A stretch of DNA of 64,000 bases from Neckera pumila (GCA_963969595.1 OZ018409.1:41181282-41245281), one strand, 5' to 3'. Numbered from the stretch's first letter, positions 24,001-37,745 are shown. Numbers and translations are program-made. The notes: generated from the letters alone by a model not told the origin.

Positions 24001-27000
24001 CCGATCAAGATACAAAATCTGGTCAAGAATTACTCTCAGTTCATATCTTTTCCAATTTACTTATGGCAGGAGAAGACACGCAGCACGAAGGTACCATATT
24101 TCTTGTATGTGCCTGATTCCAAAGGATGCATGGTTTTGAGGACAAGTTTTAATTGTTAGATGTAATGAATTTCTTTGCGCTATGGAGCTATTGCTGTTTT
24201 TGTAAGTGTTCAAGTTCTGCTTGGTGCTGAAGCTGCGTTGTTATTTTTTCCAGGGTAAGAAGTCGGAAAGTGATGACGAAGATGAGAAGCTTTTAGAGGC
24301 AGGTTCCTTCTGTACATTGCTTTCCAGTTCGCCTTAATAGTTGATTGCTTAGTGGTTCAAGTATATTTCTTTCAACTTCATCTTACTAGGGACTTCATTG
24401 GCAAGCTGAACGTTCATTACTACAGATCTAGTATATGGCTTGACTTGCATTCGGAACAAGTATGTTGATTCCTACTTAGTTAAGCTGAATGTTAGTCTTT
24501 ATGTTTATCAGCTCTGCAGCACGTAGGTTGATTCTTGAGAGGAGGATAGTGGCATTGACATCTTTTTTTGCTATCTTTCAGGGTATAGAGACCAAATCTA
24601 CGGAGAAATTCTGGGATTGGGAATTGACAAATGACACTAAGCCTATTTGGGTAGGCACTGCACAAGTCTGCTAATTCATCAGTCGCTTGCAAATCTGGCA
24701 ATACATTTGAGAGTTGCTTTGTACTTCTGCATGCTGATTTCCTTCATAATGCTGATTGAGGAAGTTTCTCTTTTGCAGATGCGGAGTCCAAAAGAGGTGA
24801 CAGAGGAAGAGTACCATGCATTTTACAAAAGTACTTTCAAGGAATACATGGACCCTCAGGCTTATACACATTTTACCGCTGAGGTTTGTTTGCAACCTTA
24901 ATTGTTTATTTTCTACGTGAAGTAAAGCAGAGAATGCTACATGTTGTAAACCTTGCTTTCTTACGCACAATATTATTCAGACTCTCTGACCGTGTCTTAT
25001 ATTGACGGTCTGCCGGAGTAATTGCAGGGTGAGATTGAATTTAAGAGTGTTCTGTTCATACCACCCATGGCGTCTCTAAACACAGAGGAGATGTGGCATT
25101 CCAGAAGAGGAGATGTTAGGCTGTATGTCAAGCGTGTCTTTATCTCTGATCAGTTCAATGGGGAGCTGGTTCGTTTCTCACTCTCTGACCATTGCTATAC
25201 TACACTGTTACCGAAGGGTTCTTGTCCTGATTCTTTTATTCCTTCTTGGTTATCACTGTATCGCATCAGATGAGACCCGAAGACAAGAGTCTTTTCTCAT
25301 CAGGTCTCTGCAATTTTAGGCCGGAGATTAGCTGCTTTCCCAGACCGCAATTTTGATGGCATTGACTGTTGGTGCTCCTCATATGGTGAATTGGTTGTGT
25401 GTTGTAGTATATATCGACTGGATTTTAGTTGATACTAGCGGTTGGCGCTTGCTATGCTACGCATTCATCATTAGAATTTTATTAGAATTTTTATGTATTA
25501 AATAGAATGCAAAATAAAAATTACTAAAATCTTTGTATAATTTTGTTTATAAGTAAGCATGTATTGAAATGTACAATAGAAATTTATTGAAAGATGAATG
25601 AAATATATGCAATCGTGAATATTGTAAAAGATACACATTTATTGTAATGCATTCAAAAGTTGACTCAATTGCTACTAACAATGGCAACCCAAAAACTTGC
25701 TGAATTCAAAAGAAAAACTTGTAAATTTCAAAAATTTCGTGAACAACTTAATTGTTGTGAAATCCAAAATCGCTTCAATTGAATAAATTTCTCCAATCAT
25801 TTGGTAGTAGCAATAGAATTTTGAAATCATAAAAGCTGTAAAAGTGATATTACAGAGGTGATTGCAAACTACTACTCTATTTCTGTAATATAACATTGTG
25901 TGAAAACATTATTGTTATGTATGCATGATTGAAAATATTTTTGCAAAATATTAAAATTAAAATTTCAAAGACTTATTGAAATCATTATCATGCATCTATT
26001 CAAATATATCAAAGTTTTACTAATATGTGATACAGTGAATGCGTAGCATAGCAAGCATGAGCCCCTATTATTAATGGTAGCATTTGTGATATTACAGAGG
26101 GAGTTATGATTTTAGTAGTATGATTTCATTGTGTCAGAGCTTTATGAGAGCACAGTATTTGGGAATGACAAAATCGGCATCAAGTTGTAGATTTGTTGGC
26201 TGACCGAGTCTCATTGTGCCGCAGTTTCCTCGGTATTTAAGCTTCATGAAGGGGATAGTGGATTCCAATGATCTTCCATTGAATGTTTCAAGGGAAATAC
26301 TACAGCAGAGTCGCATTGTAAGTTGCTACACAAGCGTATCGATAGTTACATCTTCCTGTGTTCAAAATACACCTTGTTATTGGAAAGAGATGTTTTTTTA
26401 TTATGAAATTTGACGTAAATTTTTGATGCAGGTGAAGATGATGAGTCATCGTCTAGTTCGCAAAACTTTTGAAATGATTGAAAAGATTGCTAAAGGCGAA
26501 GATAAACAGGTATCTTAATCCTTCCTCCATATCCTACATAATGGGTGGATGAGTATTGCTACGTGAGAAGCCGAATGTTCTTGCGGACCAGAGAGATGTC
26601 ATTTAAATTGTTGCAAGCTGAAGGCCTTCCAATGACGCTGACGAGCATGTGTTATTGGCAGGCTTATGAGAAATTTTGGGATGCATTTGGGAAGAATTTG
26701 AAGTTGGGCTGTACCGAGGATAGTTCCAATCACAAGCGAATTGCTCCTCTGCTTCGATTCTACTCCAGTAAGAGTGAAGACAACCTCATGTCATTAGATC
26801 AGTATGTGGAGCGCATGCAAGAAAATCAGAAGGAGATATACTTTTTGGCTGCAGAAAATATCATGAGTGCAAAGAATGCGCCTTTCGTGGAGGACCTTTT
26901 GAACAGAGACCTTGAGGTAACCTTATAGAATCCTTGACATTAGTTGACCAATTTTTATTGCGATTCCGTATGGATGGAGGAGTAGTGCCTCTTTTTGGTG

Positions 27001-28373
27001 CTTATTTGAACTGTCCTCACAAAGCTCTTTGACAGGTTTTGTACTTGGTGGATCCAATTGATGAAGTCGCACTTTCTAATTTATCCAAATACAAGGAGAA
27101 GAAGTTTGTGGACATCAGCAAAGAGGATTTGGACCTTGGTAATTGCCTTATCGTTTAACTCTCACCGTTTGGGCCATTTGAAAACAGTTGTCATATCTGT
27201 ACCGCTATATTATTGTTAAGAAATGTCAATTCAAACGTTTGTCATTTCTTTTGAAAATGTATTTAGAATTGTAATATCTTGTGGTTCTCTTCTGACAGGG
27301 GGCGAAGACAAGGTAAAGGAGGAAGAGGTGGAGAAGGAGTATCAAGGTTTGTGTGATTGGTTGTCCAAGAGTCTCGGTGAGAAAGTGGCGAAGGTTCAGG
27401 TTTCCAAACGAAGGACCTCGTCGCCCTGTGTGCTTGTGTCTGCGAAGTTTGGCTGGTCAGCAAACATGGAGAAGTGAGTATGGTTTGGAGATGTTTGGGG
27501 GGTAGGGGTATTCATGTTCAAGTTATTTTGGTCCTTGTTTGAGAAGATGAGCCCGGTTGACAGAAAATAAATTCTCAGATTTTTGGTTGCTTTTTGTGGC
27601 TCGTATGCTAAGTGCGAAGTAGTTAGAAGTTCAATTCAGGCATTGAAGGAATTTCTTTGAATGTTTGCCACATGACCTGAAAGATTTAGGTTCCAATAAC
27701 TGAATCTAGTCTCTTGGATTGCACATTTAGCGTACTTATTCAATAGTATTTTTTTAATTTGTGTTGTTTCAGGATCATGAAGGCACAAGCATTTAATGGA
27801 GATGAATCTAAGGCGTTCCACAGTCTGCTGAAGCGACGCACGCTTGAGATCAATCCTCATCATCAAATTATCAAGGATTTGAATGTGAGTTTTGTTGTCT
27901 CACTTCAAATTTTACTCTTGAAAATCCTATAAAGCCTTAGTTTCTACACGAACTATCTGAACTATTTTATGATCACTTATAGACCTGTTCATCGAATGGT
28001 GCTTGCAGTCAATGTTCAATGACGACACATCAAGCACTGAAGCAGAGAAGCTGGCCGAGCTTCTGTTCGAAACTGCAAATCTATCGAGTGGTTTCACTGT
28101 AAGCTTTCGCTAATTTCTTTTTGTAGCATTCTCACTCTGCTTAGTTTGTCCATATACTTTTTCATACTACATTCAAGTGGCTGCTTGGTTTGCTCACGTT
28201 GAGACTGGTTGTTGTAGCCCGACAACCCGGCTGGTTTTGGAGGAAGAGTGTATGAAATGATGGGGCTGGCCTTGGAAGCCAAACGGAAGACTGCAGCATC
28301 TCCGGTGTCCAGCAGTTCGGATGACAACTCTCCTGCACCAGAGCAGAAAGTTACCGCCGAGGTTTCTGCCTAA
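21065..28373 (+). CDS. Organellar HSP90 (mitochondrial/TRAP1-like class), 20 exons
   Basis: ATP-dependent HSP90 chaperone, 808 residues predicted. Exons: 21065-21199, 21835-22065, 22163-22236, 22377-22502, 22711-22804, 23282-23365, 23700-23843, 23974-24090, 24254-24298, 24582-24650, 24779-24883, 25028-25168, 26225-26317, 26432-26509, 26662-26916, 27036-27138, 27299-27473, 27773-27884, 28009-28098, 28218-28373. All junctions keep frame. Residues 1 to about 115 form an Arg/Ser/Ala-rich presequence. The ATPase domain follows: [27 protein letters not shown] (about 190-196), [26 protein letters not shown]. Then come the middle domain ([31 protein letters not shown]) and C-terminal domain ([14 protein letters not shown]). 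There is no cytosolic MEEVD tail. The Arg-rich start favours mitochondria; a plastid form is the alternative. The charged linker after [12 protein letters not shown] is short and lacks the usual EVEVEE-like run. Intron 9 appears to use a GC donor. The largest intron carries a transposon. Confidence 0.95.
25447..26056. mobile_element. 610-bp TIR element inside HSP90 intron 12
   Basis: GCTTGCTATGCTACGCATTC (25447-25466) is perfectly inverted at 26037-26056. The interior is strongly A/T-rich without coding capacity. It makes up most of the 1056-bp intron between 25169 and 26224. A 15-base direct repeat (GTGATATTACAGAGG) occurs near 25846 (inside) and 26087 (outside). Confidence 0.85.
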
Positions 28374-31300
28374 TTGAGGTTTTCCGGAACTCGGTGATCT
28401 CAACACGATTTTTGATCCATTCCAAAAATTGTTGGAAGGACATGGCATTTTTTACTTGATGGCATGTTTTGCTGTCTCAGGCGTATTTTCTGGGAGCAGT
28501 TCCAGTGTTTTCTAATATACATCAGCTCCTTCTCTAAACTTCAATAGGCAAGAGCTTTAAGGAAAAATTTCCAGATTGCTAGTCTAATACAGGATTTTGC
28601 AGACTAGATGACGACGATTTCTGATACTCCAGTCCATTGGATGTCTTGAGCGTGACAATCTTGAGAGGATTACAATCACATGTTAAAGTTTAAAAACGTG
28701 TATGGCATGGGATCATGGGGTTGATGTTCAGATTCATGTCTTGGTTTCGTGGGCACAGCGGCCCAACGAGTTTTCAGTGCATCTTCACCATAACCCCTTT
28801 AAAACTGTAGAAGGAATACTTTCATTTGCTCTGGATCGCAGGGGAGGAAGCTTTTCATTGACAGAAATTTCTCTGTGATGAAGTCGATCCAATGCTAAGT
28901 TATACCCTTCCCCATTTCTGTCAAATAGGTGTCTTTTGAAGTGCCACCAATATGACCTGCTTTGAATGGCTCCTACTTTACAAATGGGTTGTAAAGTAAC
29001 AAGCTTTTAGTGAATAATTTGGGGTTTTTCTCAAGGTGCTTCAAACAAACTTTTAGAGAATGATTTGGGATCTTTCTCAAGGCACTTCAAACATGCACCT
29101 ATTGAACACTTTTGTAGTTTCTTCTAGTCTTGACTTTGAAAATTCAAAGAAAATTGGGAATCATCCATTTGTTTCAAAATAAATAAATAAATAAAAATCA
29201 AAGAAAATATGAAAATTCTCCAAATTCTCCAAAAATAATATCACATGTGATTTAAACCCCATCTATATATACGAGCTTGTAATGTGTTATTGTAAAGTTA
29301 GATTGTTTAGTTTCATGTCTAGATTTGCTTTACTAGGACAAAAATAGCTTTAAGTCTTTTATGGTTGTGAATATGAAGAACTCATTGAATAACATATAGT
29401 ATAAATATTCTAATTTGTATGCCTTGCAATATATAGAATCTTTAATACATATCATCATTGGATGAGCACTAAATTCAACATATTTTAATAGCACTAAGTG
29501 CATTCAACTTTCTATAGTTTAAATGTATATATTTGCTTCCAACTTTTTCTGCAATTTGTTGAAAATGTTTCATATATCTATTTACTTTCTAAAATAGGAT
29601 TGAAAATTTTCCAAATTTTTTTCATTGCCTATTATTATTTTTGTAATATTTAATGGCAAAAACTCATTTATAAAAATTTGTTGAAAAACTTTCAAACATC
29701 CATATTCTCTCTAGCCTTCATTATCAATTTTAAAGGGTGATGATTTATTATTAAATATTAAAGGGCAAGGTTGGCACATCCTTAAGAAATATTTTTTTCT
29801 CCAAAAAGTAAATTTGGCATGTTCTAAAAATATATTTTTTCCATACAAGAATTCTACTTTCAAAAAATAATTTTCTAAAAATTTTGACATCTATTTTTAG
29901 AATTACTTTCCAGTGGACAGGCCCTACAATTGTTGAATCTTGCACTATCTAAGTTTGAATGGCAAGAAATTTGTTCTATACAAAATTAATTCATCTCCTA
30001 GGGCGCCCTAGAAGGCTCTAAAGAAGGTATAAAGGCCTTTGCTGACTTGGTGGTTGCATTACTACTCCAAAAGAAAACAAATTAAAGTATACCAAACTTG
30101 TAAAATCTAATAGGTTCTTTATTATTAAACATGTGAATAGGTTTTTAGTATATTGAAAAAATAAAAGTCTTTGTAAAATCTTTTTATTACAATGTTAAAA
30201 AGAGGGATCTGAAGAAATTTTCAACAACCATCAAGACAAAGTATAACAGAAGACCCTTAAATATTCTTTATGAAAGATCTTCAAGGACTTTTAGCAATCA
30301 TTAAATGTAGTGAAGTCTTATTCAAGATACTTAAAGGTTTTTAAAAATATATTCCTTACAAACACAACACAATAGACCTTGAAGATTTTTCATAACCACC
30401 TTGAAGAATTTTCATTACCACCTTGAAGAATTTTCATCACTAGTTTGAAATAAAGATTCTTAAGAACGTTTCACAACCGTAATACATAATAAAGTACACA
30501 CTTTGGATTAGAGTGAAGATTCTCCGAGTATAGTAAATTTACACCTAAAGTGAAGAAAAGACCAAGTATAAAATTGAACCTTTTGTAGCGAAGAAGAGTT
30601 TAAAATACAACTCAAGTGAGGATAAATATTCCTTCCAAGATTGAGAGTTAACCTACATACAAGAAGGAAATATAGCCCTCAATAGGTGAGCAAGAAACAA
30701 AAAGATTTCACCTTCTTGGTAGGATTCAAATACCCTCACTATTTTTGTTCAAACATATAATGATATTGACAATTATAATCCACGTAGGTGTAATATATAC
30801 CTTCAAGAATTTAAGACATAACCCATCTGTCATGTCATATCCCATGCTTGGATTAGGATAACCGTATTTGACCCAAATAGTTCAATTGAGTTTGAAAACG
30901 GAAATCTCATACATTTTTTAATAATTCCCCTTTTGTTTGAATGTACGCTCAAGATGTCTTCCTTATGCTTCAATCTTATGCCTCAAGACTGGATTCTATT
31001 AGAGTACCTTTCTTAGGACATCAACTTCCTTAGGGCTAAGTTTGAAAACAAGATGAAGTACCCTCTAAAATCTTTCCTTGCCAAGAAAGATGCCACCAAG
31101 CAATTGAGGCAGGTAATTTTCATGCCACGCACTGCCTTGCAAAACGAGCTTGTTTTCAAGCCCAAATGCTAACTCGCCTTGCAAATTGGATGACCTCTTA
31201 AGAGGTTCATGGGCATGCTCCTTATGCTTCAATCTCAAGACTGGTTTCCAATTAGGGTATCGTCCACCAGTCACTATCGTTATTGCTGGAATTGAATTGA

Positions 31301-31605
31301 AGAGCATTCTTGAAGCAATTTCCAAAATTCCTTACATCAACTTATTATTGCTCAATAAGATAAAACTTCCACAACCAGTAAACCAACTGAAAACCTTACC
31401 TTCGCACAGACGCCAATTTCCTCCATTTGGATGATCCAGTTGACGTGTTGGGACTTGAATTTGCGGACCTCGATAAGGACTTGGATGGAATGCTCGGGAC
31501 CTGACTTAGCTCGAGAGTACAAGAGCCAGTGCGCTCCCCCAATGAAATTCTGCATTTGCGTTGCCGAACTGAACAGAGCATTGGCTGTGCAGCACATCGA
31601 AGATC
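28374..31605. other. Intergenic AT-rich region
   Basis: No gene supported. It contains two local repeats: a 46-bp unit twice at 29004-29095, and a roughly 20-bp unit (ACCACCTTGAAGAATTTTCA) about three times at 30377-30441. The last 300 bases are less AT-rich and probably hold the alpha-galactosidase promoter and leader. Confidence 0.55.
29004..29095. repeat. 46-bp tandem duplication
   Basis: CTTTTAGnGAATnATTTGGG begins at 29004 and again at 29050. The whole 46-bp unit (ending CTTCAAACA) is repeated with about six differences. Confidence 0.75.
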
Positions 31606-34600
31606 ATGGCTGCTATGGCGGACCTGCGTTTTGTTGCCGTTTTGTTGCTCGCAGTCCTGGCGCTCAATCTCGTGGAAGGACGTTACTTGGCGGGGATGCA
31701 ACTCCGTGGCTCCTGGCGAGAAAGTCCGAGGTCGTTGCCGCATCGTCGCCACCATCGACTGAAGCTGAATAACGGATTGGGCGCTACTCCGCCCATGGGG
31801 TGCGACACTTCTCGACTTCTCGTTTCTAGTTTCGCTTTGGATGCTCCTTGTGAATTTCTTTGCAAGTGGATTTGAGCTCTCGATTTCGTTTGTCTTTGGT
31901 TGCTGATTACTTGTCAGGTGAAATTTTTGTTTTTCTTTTTGTTGCTGGAATGGAGTCTTGTAAACGGACTGTATGAGTTGAAGAATGCATTCTCTGACCT
32001 CTGGTTTCTCTGAATTGTGATACTTTCATTGGCTCTTGATTTTAAGTCAAGAAATTATTTTAGCACTATGTTCTTGTTTGATCAATTGTCTTTATTTTCG
32101 ATTTCGATTCTAGTTTCTGAGATTTATATTCGCTTTGGATGATCGTCCTGAATTTCCTTGCTCCGCTGATTTGTCTTTGGTTGCTGAGTTCTTGTGGAAT
32201 GGAATTTTTATCTTTTTTCTTCTGTCTGGTGCTCAGAGCGTTTTCGTGGAGTCTTTGTTTATTGGACTGTATGAACTGGCGAATGCATTATTGGAGCTCT
32301 TTTCTCTGAATTGTGCTCTGTAAATCATGCTTCTGTCATGAAATAATCGTAGCATTAATTTCTTGTTTGGTCATTTATGAGATAGACAGAAACTTCTTGC
32401 TTGGTCATTCTGTAGATCATGCTTCTGTCTATCACATTCTTCATTCTTGGAATTTATGTAGCTGGCTGAAAGTTGCAACTCTTTATTTTCGAGGATGTTT
32501 TATTTGCTAATATACCTGTCATGTAAGGAGTTGTTGCGGTTGTGTAGAAATTGGTATGTCTTATCAATGCCGACAATCCTTTTAGAAATCTTCTGCTGGT
32601 AAAAGAAATGCATGTGGACGCAGGTTGCTAGATTCTCTGAAGATAATCTCAGGTCAAAACTCGCGCATTTGAAAAGCCGAATGGTTTGTTCATTGGTGCA
32701 ATAGTGTCCTTGCCCGCGTGGATGCAGTCTGAATGAACAGAATAAGTTTTGATAATTTGATTCTAAGAGTCCTTTTTCTCTGGTCGATGTTTTGGTTTGC
32801 TGGTTTACAGATGGAATAGCTGGAATCATTTTGCGTGTGATGTGAACGAGACTGTCATTTTCGAAACAGGTAATACACTTCTTCGGTTTAACCATTGCAC
32901 ATATTTCTTATCAGCTGTTGGTAGAGGGATGCCCTTAGTCAATAGTCTCATCCAGATACAGGAAAAAATGCTTGAATCAAAAGCTGTATGGATGGGAGGG
33001 TTGGTTTTCGAGGCTTTGATTCGAAATGTGAAAGTGCAGCTGACGCGCTTGTATCATCGGGGCTAGCGGCGAAGGGTTACAACTACGTCAACGTAGGTAT
33101 GAGTCTTTCATTTGAGTGCAGCTTGCAATATTTTATTTTTTATTCCTGGTGAAGAATGCTAAGTTCCAGAAGTCGCAAGAGAGGTATTCCTTGAAGGTGA
33201 GTATCACACATTCTGTATACGCATCTGCCTCTTGGAACAAATGTAACTCGTCGATGATTTCTTTCAAACGTGGCAGATGACTGTTGGGCTGCTTTGCAAC
33301 GTGATAAGCAGGTCAGTAAGCATTCCCCAGGTTGCTTGAACGTGCAATTGCGTGCCGCTTTTTTGTTTTCGTACCGTAACGCCACTTCTAAGGACTTTTT
33401 CCTGTCAGCTATGGATTGAGACTGCTTCAGTTTACTTCATACTGACTAGTGCATGATAAAAACCGCGATATGAAAGTAAGATGTGCACTTGTAGACACTG
33501 ATGTTTTGTTTCTGGATTTTGCTTTTTGTGGCAGGGTAAGCTCCAGGCACGCCCCACGACCTTTCCTTCGGGAATCAAGGCACTGGCAGATCATGTGCAT
33601 AGCAAAGGTCTAAAGCTTGGGATATACTCAGATGCTGGGTGAGTAGGTCATGTAGTAGATTACTTTATATTTTCAAAAGTTTTAACTGATGCCATTGCCT
33701 AGGTCTGCTAATTATGTATGTCGCCATTTGCTATGGTTAGTCACCTTGTTGTTTGCCTACTCTTGGATTTAGAGAATAGTAGCTGAAGAAGAGTTCCTTG
33801 TTCAGCTACATTGTCCTCTTTATTGGTTTGCAACTTATCTTCTCACCTCACAGCCCACTAGACAAGTAATTGTGCTTATCCTAATATTACTCTTTAAACA
33901 ACCGTATAATTGCAGGTATTACACTTGTGCATCCCAGCCTGGTTCAATTGGGCACGAGAGTCAAGATGCGCAGACGTTTGCTTCATGGGTAAGCTTTCTC
34001 TGACTACTAGAGGTGTTATTGGCTGTCAGAAACTGATAAAGGTCGACTGTTTTTTGTCTGTTTGCTGTGAACTTAGCAGCCTAGGGCGTCCTTGATTGAA
34101 GTGTCATGCATTTGATTCAGGAAATTGACTATCTCAAGTACGATAACTGCTTCACTGATGGAAGCAAACCAGAGACAAGGTAAATAAGTGATTAATTTTC
34201 AATTTTGTCCCAAAACGATCTATCTTCAACTTGAGCTCGTAGCTGTGAATTTGGGCTAGGACTTAGAACTCGACCATGTTTTCTATGCTAAGGGAAAACT
34301 GTACTGTTGTCTGAAGGTACGCTTGGAGTGTTTGGTGTTTCATTCCGAAATAATTCATTAGTAGCAGGGCTCCCACGTTACTTGGATGGGCGTATTAATC
34401 AAAGAATAAAAATAATTATGTAGCGAAATTTGGAAATGTCTAGTGTCACCAATTTGTGATTGATCTTAGCGTATGAAGACGGCTTAGTCTTCTTACATGT
34501 TTGGTTTTTTCTTAGGTACCCTATCATGCGGGATGCCTTGAACAAGACAGGGCGCCCTATTTTCTTCTCCATGTGTGAATGGTGAGTATATACCTGATCG

Positions 34601-36437
34601 ATCACTAGTCGCATCATCTTGTGATAGTAGTGGTAGCCCGAAGCATCTTTGTGGAGGGATGCAAAGCGTTTGCTGTTGTCATGGCTTTGTGGGCGATCAA
34701 TGTGAATGAGAACCGAAAAAACGTTTGGTATTTATGGATTTGTTGGCGTAGGGGTGTTGACAATCCATCAATATGGGGGAAGAACGCTGGAAACAGTTGG
34801 CGTACCACCGGGGACATTTTTGATAATTGGAATAGGTGGGAAAGACTCTGAATGTTACGTGTGGATTAACGTTGTGGACATTTTCTTTGCATGGTTTTAG
34901 CACTCGGTGAAGATAGTTCTCCTTCGCCGAAAATCTGATGTGGATGATCGCCTTGCTGAGAAAGGATTGTGTGCTCTATGTACTCCTGCACTTCGTACTC
35001 ACATTTGGAATTTCTACAGCATGGTTGGTATTGCTGATTTGAATAACCAATGGGCAGACTACGCCGCACCGGGTGGTTGGAATGGTAACACTCATTCCTT
35101 GCAATGCCTCTGCTCCTCTGATGTAGTCCTTTCTCATTGCTTTAATACTTAGCAGTCGGTTTTCACATCCTTATCATTTACTTATGACTTTGTCATGCAG
35201 ATCCTGATATGTTGGAAGTTGGTAATGGAGGAATGACAGTAGAAGAATATCGTTGTCACTTCAGTTTGTGGGCGCTTATGAAAGTAAGATTTCACACCTC
35301 ATGTATTGCTTTTGATGGAGACACTTCTCTTTGTTTATGGGCTCGTTTATCGGTTTTAATCTACTATTTGTAGCAATGATAACCGTCAGCTCTAGAGTGT
35401 TTCTGACAACTCGCTTGCTTGATGGAATAAAGACTTCCGTGAGGCCAAATATGCTCAAGAGGTCCGGTGATGTATTGGGACATTGTAACCAGATAGTGTG
35501 AGATGTTATATTCCTTCAGGCACCACTTCTTATTGGATGTGATGTACGCAACATCTCAGCAGACATTCTTAAGATCCTTTCAAATGGGGAAGTTATAGCT
35601 GTGAATCAAGGTGAGTTTTTTGACAAGCTGTAAACTTGATACGGGTGATGAAGACCTGCTGAAATAATCAAACGACATTAGCAATAAGAATGGGCGGTAT
35701 ATATATCTAAGATGGTTATCAACTATCCTACATTTGGCAAGAGGAGAACGTCCATGAACCATGCTTTCTGATTCCTGAGGTTGCCTCCGTTCTATCATTG
35801 TTCACGTTGTGCAGATCCGCTTGGGGTTCAGGGAAAACGAGTAAGACAGCAAGGACTTACTGGGCTTGAGGTGAGCAATATAAACTCATTTTTATCTCAT
35901 TGTCATAGAATTGAACCCTCAGATTCTGTATAGTTTTGCGTAACTTCCCGTGCCACCTGTAACTGAGTGTGATGAGTAATCATTATAAACTTGATGCATT
36001 CCAGTCAGTCTACTGAGCTAAAACATAAACATGGTTTGCAGGTGTGGTCGGGACCGTTGTCTTCAGGACGTGTTGCATTGCTATTGTGGAATCGAAGTAG
36101 CAAAAATGCCTCCATCACTGCTACGTATTCTGACATTGGGATAGAGCATGGCACCAGTGTCGCAATAAGAGATGTTTGGAAGGTAGGACCGTCATTTTCC
36201 TATGCTTTTACCACTAATGTTTTCAGTGAGACTCTTGTTTCCGAAATGATAAGGGTTCTCATTGTGGACGGTGTTGACGTGCAGCATGAAACCATAAAGA
36301 AGGCTGTAAAATTGCAACAGATCACCCAAACGGTGCCTTCTCATGGGGTCAAGATGTTCGTTATTACCCCAACAAAACACTGCGATTCAACGGAATTTGT
36401 GCAACAGGATAATGCACAAAGAGCAGCTAATTTATGA
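31606..36437 (+). CDS. Alpha-galactosidase, GH27 (melibiase), 15 exons
   Basis: Hydrolyses terminal alpha-1,6-galactosyl residues of raffinose-type sugars, galactomannans and glycoconjugates. Exons: 31606-31799, 32811-32869, 33040-33096, 33277-33311, 33535-33638, 33916-33988, 34121-34179, 34516-34581, 34752-34835, 35020-35084, 35201-35283, 35520-35610, 35815-35870, 36042-36182, 36285-36437; frame kept, 439 residues. Residues 1 to about 25 are a signal peptide ([19 protein letters not shown]), so a secreted or vacuolar protein. Catalytic barrel: [48 protein letters not shown] (nucleophile Asp about 182), [32 protein letters not shown] (acid/base Asp about 250), [24 protein letters not shown]-terminal beta domain: [20 protein letters not shown] to KMFVITP. 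Length is normal. It resembles the AGAL3-type plant enzymes most. One odd residue: Glu where the family has Gly just before IDYLKYDNC. The open frame continues through intron 14, but splicing at 36183-36284 restores the family sequence RDVWK-HETIKK. Confidence 0.95.
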
Positions 36438-37327
36438 AGCCTCTAGAGACAATACATGAGCAGTCCGTACATAAGGCATAGTTCGCTTTCCGGTGTACGT
36501 TTCATAAGCAGAGATTATGCTCGCAAGAAGAGGGGGATGTAATTGTACCAGTAGAGGTAAACTTTGAAGATCTGGGTCCCCTGAACTCCCTTCAAATCCC
36601 AAGGAGTTTATGATCCGTGTTTCAAAAGCCACAATTATCAAAGATTCAGAACTTGCCACTGAAGTATTTATTTCATTTATTCTTTTGTCAACACGCAAAC
36701 CGAACACTCTCCTGGAGTGGTGCGATAGTGAATTCAGGGAATTAAGAATGCTAGGGTCCAAAAGACGATGGAATTTCTCCATTGATGTTCTAAAATTGAT
36801 GTCTCCATCGATATCTCCACTAGGCCATATCTACCAAGTATGCGTCCTAATTCTGTTGATTTCTCTGTTTGCAAGAGGGGACTTAAATCTTGATCTCTAA
36901 CAAATTGCTACAATAGCTGGCCGCTCTTCTCGAGGGCAAACCATATTTATCAAAGCACACATAGACCAACTGAATATCTCAGTCGTAATTACAACATGCA
37001 CTGTACTGTGCATATTCCCCCAAGAACGAATTAAGGTTAACGAGAATGTTTATGCAAGCCAATTGGACCTGATTAACAGCATCCTGATATTAATCCAGGC
37101 TTTCCAAACACACCCAACTCTCACAAACTCAAAAAAATTGATCATTAATTCTCCTTGAGAAAGCTTGAAGTTTATTCTACAATAAAAGTACCTGTAGTAG
37201 GGTACCTTTGAATCCTCATCCTCTGGAGTGCTCCAGTGTGACCAATCAATTTCATTGTCTTTGAATCCAAAGGAAGTACCTAAAATCCCAGATTCAAACA
37301 TCCGTGACCATAGCCTAAAAGCACAAA
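36438..37327. other. Convergent intergenic spacer
   Basis: Between the 3' ends of the alpha-galactosidase gene (plus) and the lipid transfer protein gene (minus). No supported gene; it will hold both 3' untranslated regions and possibly a last small exon of the minus-strand gene. Confidence 0.45.
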
Positions 37328-37745
37328 CTCAAGAATGTTCAAGAATGTTATGTCAAAAGAATGTTCAAGAATGTTCAAGACTGTTTACCTGACTGTTCAA
37401 GAATGTTATGTCAAAAAATTACAAAGCTAACCAAAAACTAGAACAACTTTGAGAAAACTCAGCTATTCAAGGATGCAAAATCACTAGATAGCAATACCAG
37501 TAACCAAAACCTAGTTAAAATAATCAACTAATCCCTTTGAGAAAACTAAGTTGCTCTAGAATTTAATGCCACTGGATAGCAAAACTAACCAAAAACTAGC
37601 ACATGAAAAAAATCAACAAATTGCTTCAAGAATGTAGCAAAATTAACCAGAACTAACAGAATGATCTCAGCCCCTTTGAGAACAACCAGCTATTCAAGAA
37701 CGTACAGTCCCTAACTAGATACTTAGCAATACCAGTATCCAAAAC
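37328..37745. repeat. Imperfect tandem repeats 3' of the LTP gene
   Basis: CAAGAATGTT words repeat at 37328-37410. Units of about 85-140 bases starting CTTTGAGAAAACT or CTTTGAGAACAAC begin at 37447, 37535 and 37674. They share AGCTATTCAAG, TAGCAATACCAGTA and CCAAAACCTA. The third unit runs into the last codons of the lipid transfer protein frame. Confidence 0.65.

Noticed and set aside
29004..30441. Short direct repeats considered as a CRISPR-like array
   Set aside because: Units are adjacent without unique spacers and diverged; this is a nuclear plant sequence with ordinary tandem duplications.
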